Notes: generated by a model from the sequence alone, not told the origin. A stretch of DNA of 64,000 nucleotides from Pieris napi (GCF_905475465.1 NC_062257.1:2356001-2420000); one strand, 5' to 3'. Counted from the stretch's first letter, positions 37,301 through 42,429 are shown. Made by a program: numbers and translations.

Positions 37301-39809
37301 TTTCCAGTACTTTACACCACATAATGGTAACAGAGTCTCTTTGGTGGTCACGAAACGTTTTACTAATGGGTACAGAAAAACGTTACGGCGCGTTACATGG
37401 GGGGGTTTATAATCTCAAAAAAATTGCGTGACGTAATACTTGAACGCCTCCTTAGCTGTAAGATTACTACAAAATCAATAAACAATTTTAAGCCCCTATT
37501 TAGCATAGCCCTCAAGGAATATATAAGATTACTTAACTCATTAGAGTTGCTAAGGTGACAAGGTTTTTATTTAAATGTCAGTTTCAGCACCGTGTAACTG
37601 TAATAAAATATTACCTGAACGTTGTATACATTAGCATCCTCATCTTCACTCTCAGATGTATCAAGCGAGGATACTTGCACCGTTGTTCCACCTTCAATGA
37701 TTGTATTTACCACATCTTTGGAACTGTCATACACCTAGAAAATTGTACTTCATTAGTAGCCTAATTTGGTCTAGTGGTTAGTACCCCTGACTGCAAATCC
37801 ATGGATCCCGGGTTCGATCCCCAGCTGAGACGAACATCGATGTGATGAGCATTTGGTGTTGTGCGTTAGGTCTTGAGTGTTTAAATATGTATTTATATGT
37901 CTATCTATCTATAATATGTATGTATATCCGTTGCCTAGTACCCATAGCACAAGCTTCACCAGCTTAGCATAGGACTTGGTCAATTGGTGTGAATTGTCTT
38001 AAAAAAAAAAAAAACTATTCTATATTTTATTCGGTTGATTTAAAAATGCTAAGTTAAGTTATTAAGCTGTCAAACATCAGACATGTTACAAGGAGAACAA
38101 TCAGATACTTATGAAATTATGATGTAGAAAGAAAGTATACAAGCATAAAGACGGAAGCATAAAATGGAAGTATGTCAATAGTAATTAAAAATCTGGAGAA
38201 CAAATAAAATCAATTTAGAATAATATTATTTTATATAGAAAATAGCAATTTTCTTTTATAGCAATACTAAATTTATCTAATTCTGAATTTTGACCACTAA
38301 ATTAGAGATTTTGTATGTTCGTTTTAGGTAGTAATTTCAATTTAACATAACTAAAAAAAATACTAATCATGTTGTCTAATAAGTTTTAAATGTACAAAAT
38401 ACACACACAGTAACAGTCTAATGAGGCATAATTTATTTAACATTAAGTTTTCTTGAAATGGCAACCTTATTTGCTATTCATATCTATGACAACTATCACA
38501 ACCCCTTTGTTTATAACTACTGAGTTATACCACATAAGCCAAGGAAATATTATAACAGTAAGGTCAATTTAATAGACTACATTTGACATCTGTCAGTAAT
38601 ACTTTCATACAGGGTTCACTGATGCAACATTGTCTCACCATGCAGTTCTCTATACAGAACAGAAATTGTTTATCATAGTCATAACGGTTTATTAGTATAA
38701 ATAATACAATAAATATTTAATAAACAATTTTGCAGTTATGACTTCCAAAATAAATTATATTATACTTCTCTACCACCACTTCTTTATCACTATTACCACT
38801 ACTTCATAGCGATCACGACCGTTCTATCAAGAGTGTACCGGATAGGAAGAAGGAACTTCTCTACAGTTATAGGAACTTTGATGCAGTGTCAAATGTATTT
38901 ATTAAATTGGCCCTAAGAAACTTGATATATTTATATAAGGCAATATAGAGTTAATACTAAATGTCTCAAAAGCAACTAATCATCATTCAAAAAATGCTGC
39001 CATTTTTCATGACTCGAACAACAAGGGCTTTAGTCATATCTCTAATTTAAGTTAAATTATTATTAATTTGTTAAATTATATTTTAGCCTAATGTTTTGGT
39101 ATAGTTTTATCTGTCTTATAATATGTTTTTAGTGAGAGTCTATTTATTGAATAAAATTAAAATATCTTACTTTTGAAAGTGCTTTAGGCCAAGTAACAGG
39201 CTCAAATGCTTTCCCATTGCGGATGAACTTCAGAACTAACTCCTCCGATTGCCTACAAATTTTCTTAAATTCATAAAATGAGTTCATAAAGAACTTGCAG
39301 CGGTCACATATGTATGTAGGCATTCTATCAGAAGGAAAAACCTGTAATAAATGAAAAATTATGAATTACAAAATTTTTACATTCAGTATTGTTACACACC
39401 AGATGGCGCTTTTGAGGTCACTCCCAAATCAATCTAATATTAAGTGGATTTTACAACCAGAGTCATATAAGTAAATAAGAAACCATATCCACAAAATAAG
39501 TATCTATTTTATTATATCGCTACTTTGTAAATATTCGTACTAATAGCTCCGAAATCATGTTTTTTCTGTAGGCCATACCAGTCGTTGCGGTAAAATTGCA
39601 GTGGCGTCTGCTACAATTAAACTATAGATTATTTGTCAAGAAAAAGCTGAACTTACCTCGTACGAGAGACAAGACAAAACTTTAAATTTTAAACTTAAAG
39701 CGTCTTTATTTGTCTTATTTTTGGAATACAAACTCTTCAGAGGTGTTGTTTGCGTCAAACAAAACCGACACATTTTTGCCATGGTTAAAGTATCTTTTCT
39801 ACTCTCCAT
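7332..39809 (-). CDS. ZAD + ten C2H2 zinc-finger protein with AT-hook tail (27 exons, complete)
   Basis: Exons in transcript order: 39657-39809, 39171-39341, 37615-37734, 35638-35716, 33898-34045, 32149-32272, 31214-31353, 30612-30697, 28635-28746, 25375-25589, 24707-24804, 23861-23930, 23370-23431, 22661-22718, 20895-21046, 19226-19280, 17380-17483, 17049-17146, 15930-16104, 13934-14104, 12520-12641, 11317-11419, 10338-10424, 9663-9723, 8757-8872, 7942-7999, 7332-7393. All introns are GT-AG and the phase closes at every junction, giving about 999 residues. Residues 13-90 form a ZAD (C14, C17, C63, C66), normally a dimerisation domain in insect zinc-finger proteins. About 190-476 hold ten C2H2 fingers. 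The rest is Lys/Glu/Asp-rich and Ser/Pro-rich, with an AT-hook (KRGRPRK, about 826-832). A nuclear DNA-binding protein is inferred. ZAD plus ten fingers recalls Drosophila Pita, but orthology is not claimed. The start is the first ATG after an in-frame stop; Met10 and Met13 are alternatives. Confidence 0.88.
7453..7800. repeat. Dispersed repeat with poly-G tract
   Basis: Shares ATTACGTAAGCACTA at one end and GCTTACTTTTGCTGACAAGA plus a long G run at the other with 53330-53545. Probably an old MITE. Confidence 0.5.
7942..7999 (-). CDS. Zinc-finger gene exon 26
   Basis: 58 nt, acceptor CATTGCAG, donor GTAAAAGC. DGNMVLKPGIKLPTNTLNK continues the motif of exon 25. Without splicing it would end four codons later (GKSI-stop), which is a possible alternative end. 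Confidence 0.78.
8055..8680. mobile_element. GAAGT-palindrome element, type B, with internal tandem repeats
   Basis: Left end GTGTACTAGGTGTACACACG then GAAGTGAAACTTC; right end GAAGTTTCACTTC. The stretch 8395-8680 holds two full units and a partial third of about 108 bp, each with ATGGCGCGTAACCG. A shorter copy is at 14794-15248. Confidence 0.6.
8757..8872 (-). CDS. Zinc-finger gene exon 25: structured C-terminal segment
   Basis: 116 nt, acceptor TTGTTTTCAG, donor GTATGTTA. QIGKKFVKVQKIVMTKSDVE then AMAKQGLLEMK; less biased in composition than the rest of the tail, so possibly a conserved C-terminal motif. Confidence 0.85.
9002..9246. mobile_element. Fold-back element, AGCCCTGCG family, copy 1
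   Basis: Arms of about 105 bp (AGCCCTGCGATTCTGTAACT...TTGGCATTCTGA) are almost perfect inverted copies around a loop of about 30 bp. Other copies at 49375, 50732 and 56044. Confidence 0.8.
9307..9544. mobile_element. Harbinger-type MITE, GGGAGCG family, copy 1
   Basis: Decayed left end; right end ACTTAAACGCTCCC; 3-bp TTA duplications on both sides; two poly-G runs inside. Lies in intron 24 of the zinc-finger gene. Confidence 0.7.
9663..9723 (-). CDS. Zinc-finger gene exon 24: proline-rich tail
   Basis: 61 nt, acceptor TTTTTCCAG, donor GTAAGTTT. VPIKALPPGVKPMPLPMNAR. Confidence 0.8.
9825..10253 (-). mobile_element. SINE family 1 copy interrupted by SINE family 2
   Basis: Body pieces 9825-9891 and 10144-10253 belong to SINE 1; a minus-strand SINE 2 (about 9896-10143) sits between them, flanked by an AAATCT duplication. 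Confidence 0.7.
9896..10143 (-). mobile_element. SINE family 2 (tRNA-like head), copy 1
   Basis: Minus strand: ATTGGTCTAGTGGTTAGTAC, box B GGGTTCGATCCC, a TATCTATCTATAATATGT body, ending GTGAATTGTCTTAAAA. Five more copies: 11560, 32832, 37762, 44632, 57912. Confidence 0.75.
10338..10424 (-). CDS. Zinc-finger gene exon 23: Pro/Ser-rich tail
   Basis: 87 nt, phase 0 to 0, acceptor TTTTATAG, donor GTAAGACA. TPVKEPPTIEQKSPSSDVIL; SP motifs could be phosphorylated. Confidence 0.82.
10505..10965. mobile_element. GAAGT-palindrome element, type C
   Basis: GAAGTGAAATTTC near the left, GAAGTTTCACTTC near the right, then TACTTAGTACGCACGCAC. A related segment is at 31613-31792. Confidence 0.5.
11317..11419 (-). 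CDS. Zinc-finger gene exon 22: tail
   Basis: 103 nt, acceptor CTATTTTCAG, donor GTAATG. Lys/Glu/Asn-rich (PEKIKKEDTTSNDVKEIEEK), phase 2 in and 0 out. Confidence 0.8.
11560..11806 (+). mobile_element. SINE family 2, copy 2
   Basis: CGACTCATTGGTCTAGTGG head, GGGTTCGATCCCC box B, poly-A-like tail after GTGAATTGTCTTT. Intron 21 of the zinc-finger gene. Confidence 0.75.
12061..12170. mobile_element. Tigger/pogo-like fragment
   Basis: Begins TA|CAGTCAAAATCTGTTATAAC and shares ACGACATCGAAGGGACTACT with 42197-42429. The CAGT start with a TA flank is typical of pogo-type elements. Confidence 0.5.
12334..12510 (+). mobile_element. Non-LTR retrotransposon 3' tail
   Basis: CTTCCGTTCTACGCCCTTGA, GAGAACTGGCAGTAAATGTA, then ACAAGTGTACATTGTGTTAC and GTGAATAAATGA. 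Same tail at 15655-15820 (+), 18870-18985 (-), 23587-23680 (-) and part at 49925-49995. Confidence 0.6.
12520..12641 (-). CDS. Zinc-finger gene exon 21: AT-hook
   Basis: 122 nt, acceptor TTATTACAG, donor GTAAGATAT. Carries TPRKRGRPRKDANK, a canonical AT-hook (minor-groove binding). If the donor is not used, translation stops one codon later (GTG TAA), giving a possible short isoform. Confidence 0.87.
12655..13029 (-). mobile_element. Unclassified element with ACGTGATAACGTC ends, copy 1
   Basis: Nearly identical, in opposite orientation, to 55264-55624. TIR-like ACGTGATAACGTCTT. Both copies keep a 66-codon open frame (here 12771-12971) differing at only two or three residues. Starts about 13 bp from the acceptor of exon 21. 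Confidence 0.6.
13036..13317 (+). mobile_element. SINE family 1, full plus-strand copy
   Basis: AGCAGTGTTGGCTAAGCGGC (A box) and GGTTCGATTCCCGG (B box) form a tRNA-like head, followed by the family body to GTAGCGCCACTG. Confidence 0.75.
13533..13829 (-). pseudogene. Non-LTR reverse transcriptase C-terminal fragment
   Basis: 98-residue frame with TRRESLLILPKPRTNYLKRS, RYEGVQLFNRLPSKVRN and a final FKRALNIHI, the usual C-terminus of LINE polyproteins. No RT core remains. Confidence 0.6.
13934..14104 (-). CDS. Zinc-finger gene exon 20: basic patch then acidic run
   Basis: 171 nt, phase 0 to 0, acceptor AAATTACAG, donor GTAAGTTT. Basic VRRSSRPSRVKDYAKMVGDH is followed by acidic NSEEDSDSEEDDEEY, resembling chromatin-protein tails. 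Confidence 0.87.
14156..14697 (+). mobile_element. Helitron, non-autonomous, copy 1
   Basis: Starts TCTATATATATAAAAG after A and ends GGTCAGCTAG before T, the A^T insertion pattern of Helitrons. Begins 51 bp upstream of the exon 20 acceptor. Confidence 0.75.
14794..15248. mobile_element. GAAGT-palindrome element, type B, short copy
   Basis: Matches 8055-8680 but with fewer internal units. Directly abuts a type A element at 15249. Confidence 0.6.
15249..15618. mobile_element. GAAGT-palindrome element, type A, inverted copy
   Basis: Inverse of 1851-2220: GTGCGTGTACTTATGTACGC at the left and GAAGTATAACTTC at the right. Confidence 0.6.
15655..15820 (+). mobile_element. Non-LTR retrotransposon 3' tail, copy 2
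   Basis: CTACGCCCTTGACTTGCGAA, TGACGTTCATAAGTGTACTT and ATGAATAAAGATATTTTGAG. Confidence 0.6.
15930..16104 (-). CDS. Zinc-finger gene exon 19: highly charged Lys/Glu tail
   Basis: 175 nt, acceptor ATGTTACAG, donor GTAAATTT. Lys/Glu-rich (KDDKKEKDEEKREVEKKDKE), consistent with a single charged helix or nuclear-localising region. Confidence 0.85.
16318..16710 (-). pseudogene. Non-LTR retrotransposon 3' end fragment
   Basis: The frame at 16336-16527 gives MWNQLPTEVFPNQFDLETFK followed by FLKGRQHTRKPSGI, a common LINE polyprotein C-terminus, then the 3' UTR (GGAGGCTCACCTGATGTTAA). Short 3' pieces recur near 22890, 52870 and 63175. Confidence 0.6.
16715..17022. mobile_element. GAAGT-palindrome element, type D
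   Basis: GAAGTGAAAACTTC at the left and TTTTCACTTC at the right. Shares ACACGTGACCTGATCGAAAA with 23009-23262 and 47474-47797 (both inverted). Confidence 0.55.
17049..17146 (-). CDS. Zinc-finger gene exon 18: tail
   Basis: 98 nt, acceptor TATTTCAG, donor GTAAGTAAG. Pro/Lys-rich: STPKIQELPKIRRTQVITST. Confidence 0.82.
17380..17483 (-). CDS. Zinc-finger gene exon 17: lysine-rich tail with short helix
   Basis: 104 nt, acceptor ATTTACAG, donor GTATTATT. EPVKKVKAKAES, then SLRLLEKELQDLKR, which could be a short coiled helix. Confidence 0.82.
17705..17985 (+). mobile_element. Helitron, non-autonomous, copy 2
   Basis: A|TCTATATATATAAAATTCTC ... TTTGCCGGGTCAGCTAG|T: canonical ends and A^T target. 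Intron 16. Confidence 0.8.
18265..18500 (-). mobile_element. SINE family 1, minus copy
   Basis: CAGTGGCGCTACAACCTC at the left and AGGCCAACACTGCTCTGG at the right; box B complement GGGGTTCGAACC. Confidence 0.7.
18615..18855 (-). mobile_element. SINE family 3 (tRNA-derived)
   Basis: Minus strand reads GGGGCCTCATAGCCTAGCGG (A box) and TATCGGGTTCGAGGG (B box), then a GC-rich body and a tail ending near ATGGCTCTGGC. Different from families 1 and 2. Confidence 0.6.
18870..18985 (-). mobile_element. Non-LTR retrotransposon 3' tail, copy 3
   Basis: Minus-strand match to the tail at 12334-12510 (TTTGAGAACTGGCAGTAAAT). Confidence 0.55.
19226..19280 (-). CDS. Zinc-finger gene exon 16: tail
   Basis: 55 nt, acceptor AAATTTCAG, donor GTGAAAAT. 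IIVARHVEEKRKVEVVET; charged. Confidence 0.78.
19402..19947. mobile_element. GAAGT-palindrome element, type E, left part
   Basis: GTTTATATACACGCG then GAAGTTATACTTCTTTGGCG; runs into the tandem array at 19948. The same start is at 61197. Confidence 0.5.
19948..20890. repeat. Tandem array, eight copies of about 122 bp
   Basis: Units start near 19948, 20071, 20193, 20315, 20437, 20559, 20677 and 20800 (spacings 122-123, once 118). Each has GTGACGGTGTGCGCGCGCAT, TTACTCTCATAATTTTTCCC, GCGCGCCAAAAGTATAACTT and TTGACTATAGCTAACTTCAG. It fills most of intron 15 and stops about 5-10 bp from the exon 15 donor. Confidence 0.92.
20895..21046 (-). CDS. Zinc-finger gene exon 15: tail
   Basis: 152 nt, acceptor GTTTTCAG, donor GTATCTGTC. 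Encodes ASETELPEQELVQIEATIEK and following residues. The 122-bp tandem array begins about 10 bp inside the next intron. Confidence 0.85.
21195..21340 (+). repeat. G-rich 21-bp minisatellite
   Basis: About six units of GGGGGATAATTTGATTGTTAA with variants, in intron 14. Spacing by 21 nt makes an open frame of repeated GDNLIVK, probably not translated. Confidence 0.8.
21412..21742 (-). mobile_element. Helitron, non-autonomous, copy 3
   Basis: Minus strand: TCTATGTATAAAATCCTCG start and TGCCGGGTCAGCTTG end (decayed CTAG). Confidence 0.65.
21955..22170. mobile_element. Fold-back MITE, AGATCCCG family, short copy
   Basis: Both inverted ends are present (AGATCCCGCTATACAACGAC); most of the left arm and centre is deleted compared with 5704-6245. 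Confidence 0.7.
22661..22718 (-). CDS. Zinc-finger gene exon 14: acidic tail
   Basis: 58 nt, acceptor AATTGCAG, donor GTGAGTG. MSEELQADEDEVKQDTNSE, strongly acidic. Confidence 0.8.
23009..23262. mobile_element. GAAGT-palindrome element, type D, truncated copy
   Basis: Matches 47530-47755 (ATTCGATCAGGTCACGTG-like core, GCCGCGCCAGCTGTCTA). Directly followed by a SINE 1 fragment (23263-23341). Confidence 0.5.
23370..23431 (-). CDS. Zinc-finger gene exon 13: tail
   Basis: 62 nt, acceptor TTTTTAG, donor GTAAGTTT, ends phase 0. Encodes VKEDGDSMVIEIKKADADSL-M. Confidence 0.8.
23861..23930 (-). CDS. Zinc-finger gene exon 12: acidic tail
   Basis: 70 nt, acceptor TTTGTAG, donor GTATATA. Acidic, TIGDEDSSMEVDGEDYEDDA. 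No domain. Confidence 0.8.
24440..24660 (+). mobile_element. Retrotransposon 3' tail ending in AATAAACATATTTTAT
   Basis: TACGCCGGCTTTTTCTCTCG, TGACGTGGATTAAGTGATAC and a polyadenylation-like end. Inverted copy at 52925-53150. Confidence 0.55.
24707..24804 (-). CDS. Zinc-finger gene exon 11: finger 10
   Basis: 98 nt, acceptor TTTCAG, donor GTACGTATT. CEYCELVFTTKEKYDNHLML plus His pair is the last finger. Reading through the donor reaches a stop soon after, so splicing is required for the tail. Confidence 0.88.
24899..25267. mobile_element. GAAGT-palindrome element, type A, copy 3
   Basis: Same order and orientation as 1851-2220, about 95% alike by eye. Intron 10. Confidence 0.6.
25375..25589 (-). 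CDS. Zinc-finger gene exon 10: fingers 7 (end), 8 and 9
   Basis: 215 nt, acceptor TATTACAG, donor GTGAGTGG. RHLRVKH ends finger 7; CEQCEETFANQDELIFHSAI is finger 8 and CPLCQEKFDNVDDVTTHIKS finger 9. A Helitron ends 21 bp upstream of the acceptor. Confidence 0.92.
25611..25932 (-). mobile_element. Helitron, non-autonomous, copy 4
   Basis: Minus strand A|TCTAATATATAAAATTCTCG ... GTTTGCCGGGTCAGCTAG|T. Its 3' end is 21 bp upstream of the exon 10 acceptor. Confidence 0.82.
25950..26747 (+). pseudogene. RTE-type retrotransposon 3' fragment split by a MITE
   Basis: VLTYGSQTWAL before, and TKAQYTKLQV plus MERCMIGKKRRDKIKNTALR, KLKWKLAGYM, RRWIDHI and W..DLEEAF after the insertion at 26007-26366. 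This is the C-terminal part of an endonuclease-reverse transcriptase. Confidence 0.7.
26007..26366. mobile_element. Harbinger-type MITE inserted in the RTE fragment
   Basis: Inverted ends AGCTTAGGTTTCCTAGAAAA; TTA duplication at 26004-26006 and 26367-26369. Removing the element and one TTA restores W-A-L-T-K in frame. Confidence 0.85.
26762..27026. mobile_element. Fold-back MITE, AGATCCCG family, copy 3
   Basis: Inverted ends TAAGATCCCGATATACAACG, with the right arm shortened. Confidence 0.7.
27281..27561. mobile_element. Harbinger-type MITE, GGGAGCG family, copy 2
   Basis: Ends GGGAGCGTTCAAGTATTACG and complement; TTA duplication both sides; internal GTCACTAGGTGGTCACGAAA. Confidence 0.8.
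28635..28746 (-). CDS. Zinc-finger gene exon 9: end of finger 6, most of finger 7
   Basis: 112 nt, acceptor TTGCAG, donor GTGAAAAT. RFGSVSKLSRHLRTH, then an H/C linker close to the TGEKPY consensus (AGERPYPC), then CKYCNKSFIKSQHYT of finger 7. Confidence 0.92.
28920..29190. repeat. Dispersed repeat also at 60085-60323
   Basis: Shares GGACTTTTAGTTTTGCCGGA, a C-rich tract and GCCCGTAAATTATTTTTCCT with the insertion at 59775-60323. Right end ...CTGGTCTA. Confidence 0.65.
29190..30611. other. Intron 8 of the zinc-finger gene, rest unremarkable
   Basis: AT-rich; no coding exon or recognised element seen. Confidence 0.4.
30612..30697 (-). CDS. Zinc-finger gene exon 8: end of finger 5, start of finger 6
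   Basis: 86 nt, acceptor TTTTCAG, donor GTGAGTC. TFAVRSTLQRHIAVLH completes finger 5; CEYCPE opens finger 6. Confidence 0.9.
31214..31353 (-). CDS. Zinc-finger gene exon 7: finger 4 and start of finger 5
   Basis: 140 nt, acceptor TTCCAG, donor GTGAGTAG. LVH supplies the last His of finger 3, CPSCPATFISVEELTSHQER is finger 4, and CDVCDK opens finger 5. Confidence 0.9.
31428..31792. mobile_element. Composite fragments of GAAGT-palindrome types B and C
   Basis: GAAGTGAAACTTC at 31430 and GAAGTCAAACTTC near 31520, then the type C end to GTGTACTTAGTACACACACA. Intron 6. Confidence 0.5.
31905..32091. repeat. Minisatellite of about 57 bp, three and a half copies
   Basis: GAGAACT occurs at 31911, 31970, 32027 and 32083, each followed by AT-rich GAATTTTAACTTTTT-like sequence. 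Preceded by a decayed retrotransposon tail. Confidence 0.65.
32149..32272 (-). CDS. Zinc-finger gene exon 6: end of finger 2, finger 3
   Basis: 124 nt, acceptor TATGTTCCAG, donor GTGAAT. Completes finger 2 (SKFFSKSDLTIHQQRH) and carries finger 3 (CVACDHKFKRLILLKRHER). A Harbinger-type MITE begins only 23 bp upstream of the acceptor (32296). Confidence 0.88.
32296..32531. mobile_element. Harbinger-type MITE, GGGAGCG family, copy 3
   Basis: GGGAGCGTTCAAGTATATTACG and complement, TAA duplications at 32293-32295 and 32532-32534; 23 bp from the exon 6 acceptor. Confidence 0.82.
32832..33085 (+). mobile_element. SINE family 2, copy 3, inside a SINE 1 fragment
   Basis: Head ACGACTCATTGGTCTAGTGG. 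The preceding 32760-32831 is a minus-strand SINE 1 end (TAGGCAAGTA). Confidence 0.72.
33571..33753. mobile_element. Harbinger-type MITE, GGGAGCG family, right half
   Basis: AGTCACTAGGTGGTCACGAA, then a right end GAATTACTTGAACGCTCCC and a TAA flank. The left end is missing. Confidence 0.6.
33898..34045 (-). CDS. Zinc-finger gene exon 5: finger 1 and start of finger 2
   Basis: 148 nt. Finger 1 is CEECHRTYPLEQLLTLHKMR with His pair; CDMCD opens finger 2, which is split by the intron. Two possible acceptors 6 nt apart (CATAG and ATACAG) keep the same frame, so the first residues are uncertain. Donor GTAAGTA. Confidence 0.88.
34380..34880. other. TGTCA-rich, locally CpG-rich intronic block
   Basis: ATGTCAACTGTCAGCCGTCA, GCTGTCAGTGTTC and ACTGTCAAAAGCACTGTCAA flank a less AT-rich segment (34440-34650). 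A possible internal promoter; nothing proves it. Confidence 0.25.
34919..35426. mobile_element. PIF/Harbinger non-autonomous element, GC-rich ends
   Basis: Inverted ends CCTACAACGCACTAGCGGCT run about 47 bp, with many GCGGC subterminal motifs; TAA duplications at 34916-34918 and 35427-35429. Carries a transposase N-terminus remnant (35191-35265). Intron 4. Confidence 0.8.
35191..35265 (-). pseudogene. Harbinger transposase N-terminal remnant
   Basis: MDVEEVAAVIYLYNRRKYRQ then a stop. Resembles the extreme N-terminus of PIF/Harbinger nucleases; the rest is gone. Confidence 0.5.
35638..35716 (-). CDS. Zinc-finger gene exon 4: linker
   Basis: 79 nt, begins phase 0 after TTTCAG and ends phase 1 before GTAGAG. 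Short acidic then lysine-rich linker (IGDDDEAKTT...EKKAKK). Confidence 0.8.
35717..37180. other. Intron 3 of the zinc-finger gene, mostly plain AT-rich DNA
   Basis: Only a short 16-bp tandem repeat (AGTAAATAATAATTT, 36489-36533) stands out. No exon seen. Confidence 0.4.
37186..37451. mobile_element. Harbinger-type MITE, GGGAGCG family, copy 5
   Basis: GGGAGCGTTCAAATATTACT to ATACTTGAACGCCTCC, TTA duplications at 37183-37185 and 37452-37454. Confidence 0.8.
37615..37734 (-). CDS. Zinc-finger gene exon 3: acidic linker
   Basis: 40 codons, phase 0 to 0, TTCTAG acceptor and GTAATA donor. Acidic stretch SESEDEDANV; a linker between ZAD and fingers. No domain seen. Confidence 0.82.
37762..38012 (+). 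mobile_element. SINE family 2, copy 4
   Basis: TTTGGTCTAGTGGTTAGTAC head, GGGTTCGATCCCC box B, A-rich tail. Confidence 0.75.
38015..39170. other. Intron 2 of the zinc-finger gene, nothing recognised
   Basis: AT-rich; no supportable exon or element. Confidence 0.4.
39171..39341 (-). CDS. Zinc-finger gene exon 2: second half of ZAD
   Basis: 57 codons, phase 0 to 0, between TTATTACAG and GTAAGATA. It supplies the second ZAD pair (CDRC, C63/C66) and the following helix (FFMNSFYEFKKICRQSEE), which completes the ZAD fold. Confidence 0.9.
39657..39809 (-). CDS. Zinc-finger gene exon 1: start and first half of ZAD
   Basis: Encodes 51 residues from ATG at 39807-39809. It contains the first ZAD zinc pair CRFC (C14, C17) followed by LTQTTPLKSLY, a typical ZAD opening. 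It ends in phase 0 at a GTAAGT donor (39651-39656). Confidence 0.9.
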
Positions 39810-40060
39810 TTTTAAGATTAATTATTTTACACACTACACTACAAACTAAATGTTTTTTTACACATAACCTCTATTGAAACGGGATTCGGGAATAGAATTA
39901 ACAACTAACAAGCCAAGTAAATATAAAATAATTAAAAACACTAGCGCTGCTTAAAGTTTAGTTTGAGAGTTGAGTGACATGCCTTAATGAACGCCACTCC
40001 CCACTAGTGGCGCTGCCGGCTGCGTGGCGTAAACTGGCCTAGGGATGTGACCATCGGATC
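39810..40060 (-). promoter_or_regulatory. Putative promoter and 5' UTR region of the zinc-finger gene
   Basis: Lies directly upstream of the start ATG. It has a locally GC-rich block (about 39990-40030) in AT-rich surroundings. No TATA box or initiator can be assigned; the call rests on position and composition only. Confidence 0.3.
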
Positions 40061-42190
40061 TGTATCCGATTCAATCGATTTCCGAATGGGGAACAAATCA
40101 CAAATTTTTATTTAGTGAATTAGTTAAGTAAAGTTTGTTTGACTTTAGTCTATCATTATCATTATGTCATCAAACATTAACATGACTTATTAACGTTTAA
40201 GAGAAGACTGGAATGCGAACATGCTTATATCTTATTTATGTATACTATTGACAGATCTGTGCATGATAAAAACGTGTAAAGGCTAGTTGATCTAGCTCTT
40301 AGGGTAGGAAATTAAATACTCCAATGATTACTTGATTCAATATAATTCACTTCACTGATTTTACGTAAACTGTATAACTTCAATCTTGAACAAAGGAATT
40401 ACCCGTGCGTATATGCATAACCTCTTTTATCATCTATTCCCTACTCCGACCCGACCATCCCAATTCTGGCAGTTGTTTGAGTCAATTCGTAAACAACCGA
40501 ACGAGTCAAATGAGTAACTATTGCACTTGTAGCAAGATTCTTAAGAATATGTTTCATAAAATGTTTATAATTTAATTAAATAAATATTAAAAGCTAACAC
40601 ACGTCAAATTATAGAGAATAGGGAAGCCCGGACTTCGAATTATGCAAGATACTATTCCTTCAGCTTAAAATTACCGAGGGGACCAATTAACATTGATTTT
40701 AACAACAATTATTAATATTCGAAATATGGAGAGATTCAAAATAACAAATGTAAAACTATCGAAAGTATTTTAATTCCATACAATATTTAGATTATTTTTT
40801 GATTTATTAATCGGATGAAGTACATCCGTTCCGTTTAGCGTATCGGAACGAAACGTCACGATCCTCAAATTCGAATCAAGCATAAAATACATCACTAAAC
40901 TAACGCTAGCTGCCCACGCCTCTAGCGGTGAGTGGATTCTTTAAACAGCTTAGCTTTTGGTTCGAATAACTAGATGGCGCAATTTCAAATGATAAACGAA
41001 TCCTCAAATTTTTCAAATATTTGTCTGTACATTTTTTGACAACTAAAAACAATCCTTTACAATCGCGATTTACAGGGCAACTGACGCTTTTTTCGCAAGA
41101 AAACGTCTTCCATAAACAAAATAATGTTTTATTTATTAAAATCCTAACTCAGAACGGTAGTTTTTAGCAGGGAAGTGGGAATAATAAGACCGTTACGTCT
41201 AGTGGACTGTCCACAATACCAAATTTTGAGGACAGCACTAATGTTATCTGAAATCAATTTATAATCTTAACCGATGGTTTAATTAGGGTTTAAATTGAAA
41301 GCCTAGTGTTAAATCATTCGAATGACACTTATAACCTTACAAAAAATAGCAAGCATTAATATTAATTTTAGCTGCGAACTTGAAGATGTAGGGGTGGGAC
41401 ATGCAAAAAACGCACGTTTTGATTGTTTTATTTTGCAATATAAACTTAAATATTATGAACTTCTACGGGTTGAAACGCACAACTACACAAAAATAGACTC
41501 TTAAGAGTAAAATACCGTTTATGAGTCTCCTGAAACATCAATGCTCTTTGTATAGCACAAAGTTAGAGGACAGGGCGATTTCGCCCTAAGCAAAAAATCT
41601 AAATGTGCCCAAATACAAATTATTTTGCAAAGAAAGTTTACATGATAAATGATCATATAGTACGGTTGTAACATACTTGTACGGGCACAGGGCACATATT
41701 CCCGCCTTCCATATGCATATGTTAGGTTCCAGTAGTCCAGGGCGCCTACCAGGAGTTTTCTTAAAACAATCCAGTTGAGATATTAATGAGTTTAGCTTCC
41801 TAAATTCTATAGCATTTTTTCGTACCATGACCTCCTATAAACTGGAGCATATAGGAATCGCAAGACCGAACGAAAGAACGAACATTTTGAAATTTAAATG
41901 ATGCTGTTAAACGTTTCCGTCAAATTTTGATAGGATCAATGTTTTGGTGTTTACAAAATTTCATTTTATAATTATAGGCAAAAATTCTTTAACTTATAAA
42001 TATGATGGGGTATCTACCTATTGTTCACAAATTTGTTTTCCTAAAATAATTAACTCAGAACTCGAAAACCATTAGTAACTTCAATATAAAAATAAATTCC
42101 TTTTATTATTAATATAATAAATAATGTATTGTTTATTTATATTATTTACAATATTATATTAATGAATTATCATATAATATAAATAAAAAT
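40060..42190. other. Shared upstream region between the divergent genes, no gene seen
   Basis: About 2.1 kb with no supportable coding exon. Short open frames (for example 41586-41828 minus) show no recognisable domain or splice context. It may hold regulatory DNA for both flanking genes. Confidence 0.4.
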
Positions 42191-42196
42191 ATTATG

Positions 42197-42429
42197 TTAT
42201 AACGACATCGAAGGGACTACTCATAATTCGTCGTAAAAACCGATAGTCGTAACAGCCGATGACGTTGTTATTAAGAAATAACAACGAATAACAACCTAAT
42301 ACAATAGAATTCAGCCGGGACCGTTTCACAGGTCCTTTCCTTTAAGGTCTTTACCTTTGATTTAGCTCAAAATAACCGATATTGACCAAAATCCGTCTAA
42401 ACGATGTCGTCGTAAACGGTACAGCTTAA
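42197..42429. mobile_element. Tigger/pogo-like fragment, copy 2
   Basis: TTATAACGACATCGAAGGGA and AGTCGTAACAGCCGA as at 12061, followed by about 130 bp more including AACGATGTCGTCGTAAAC. Confidence 0.5.

Noticed and set aside
41586..41828. 80-codon minus frame in the intergenic region
   Set aside because: No homology recognised and no splice or promoter context.
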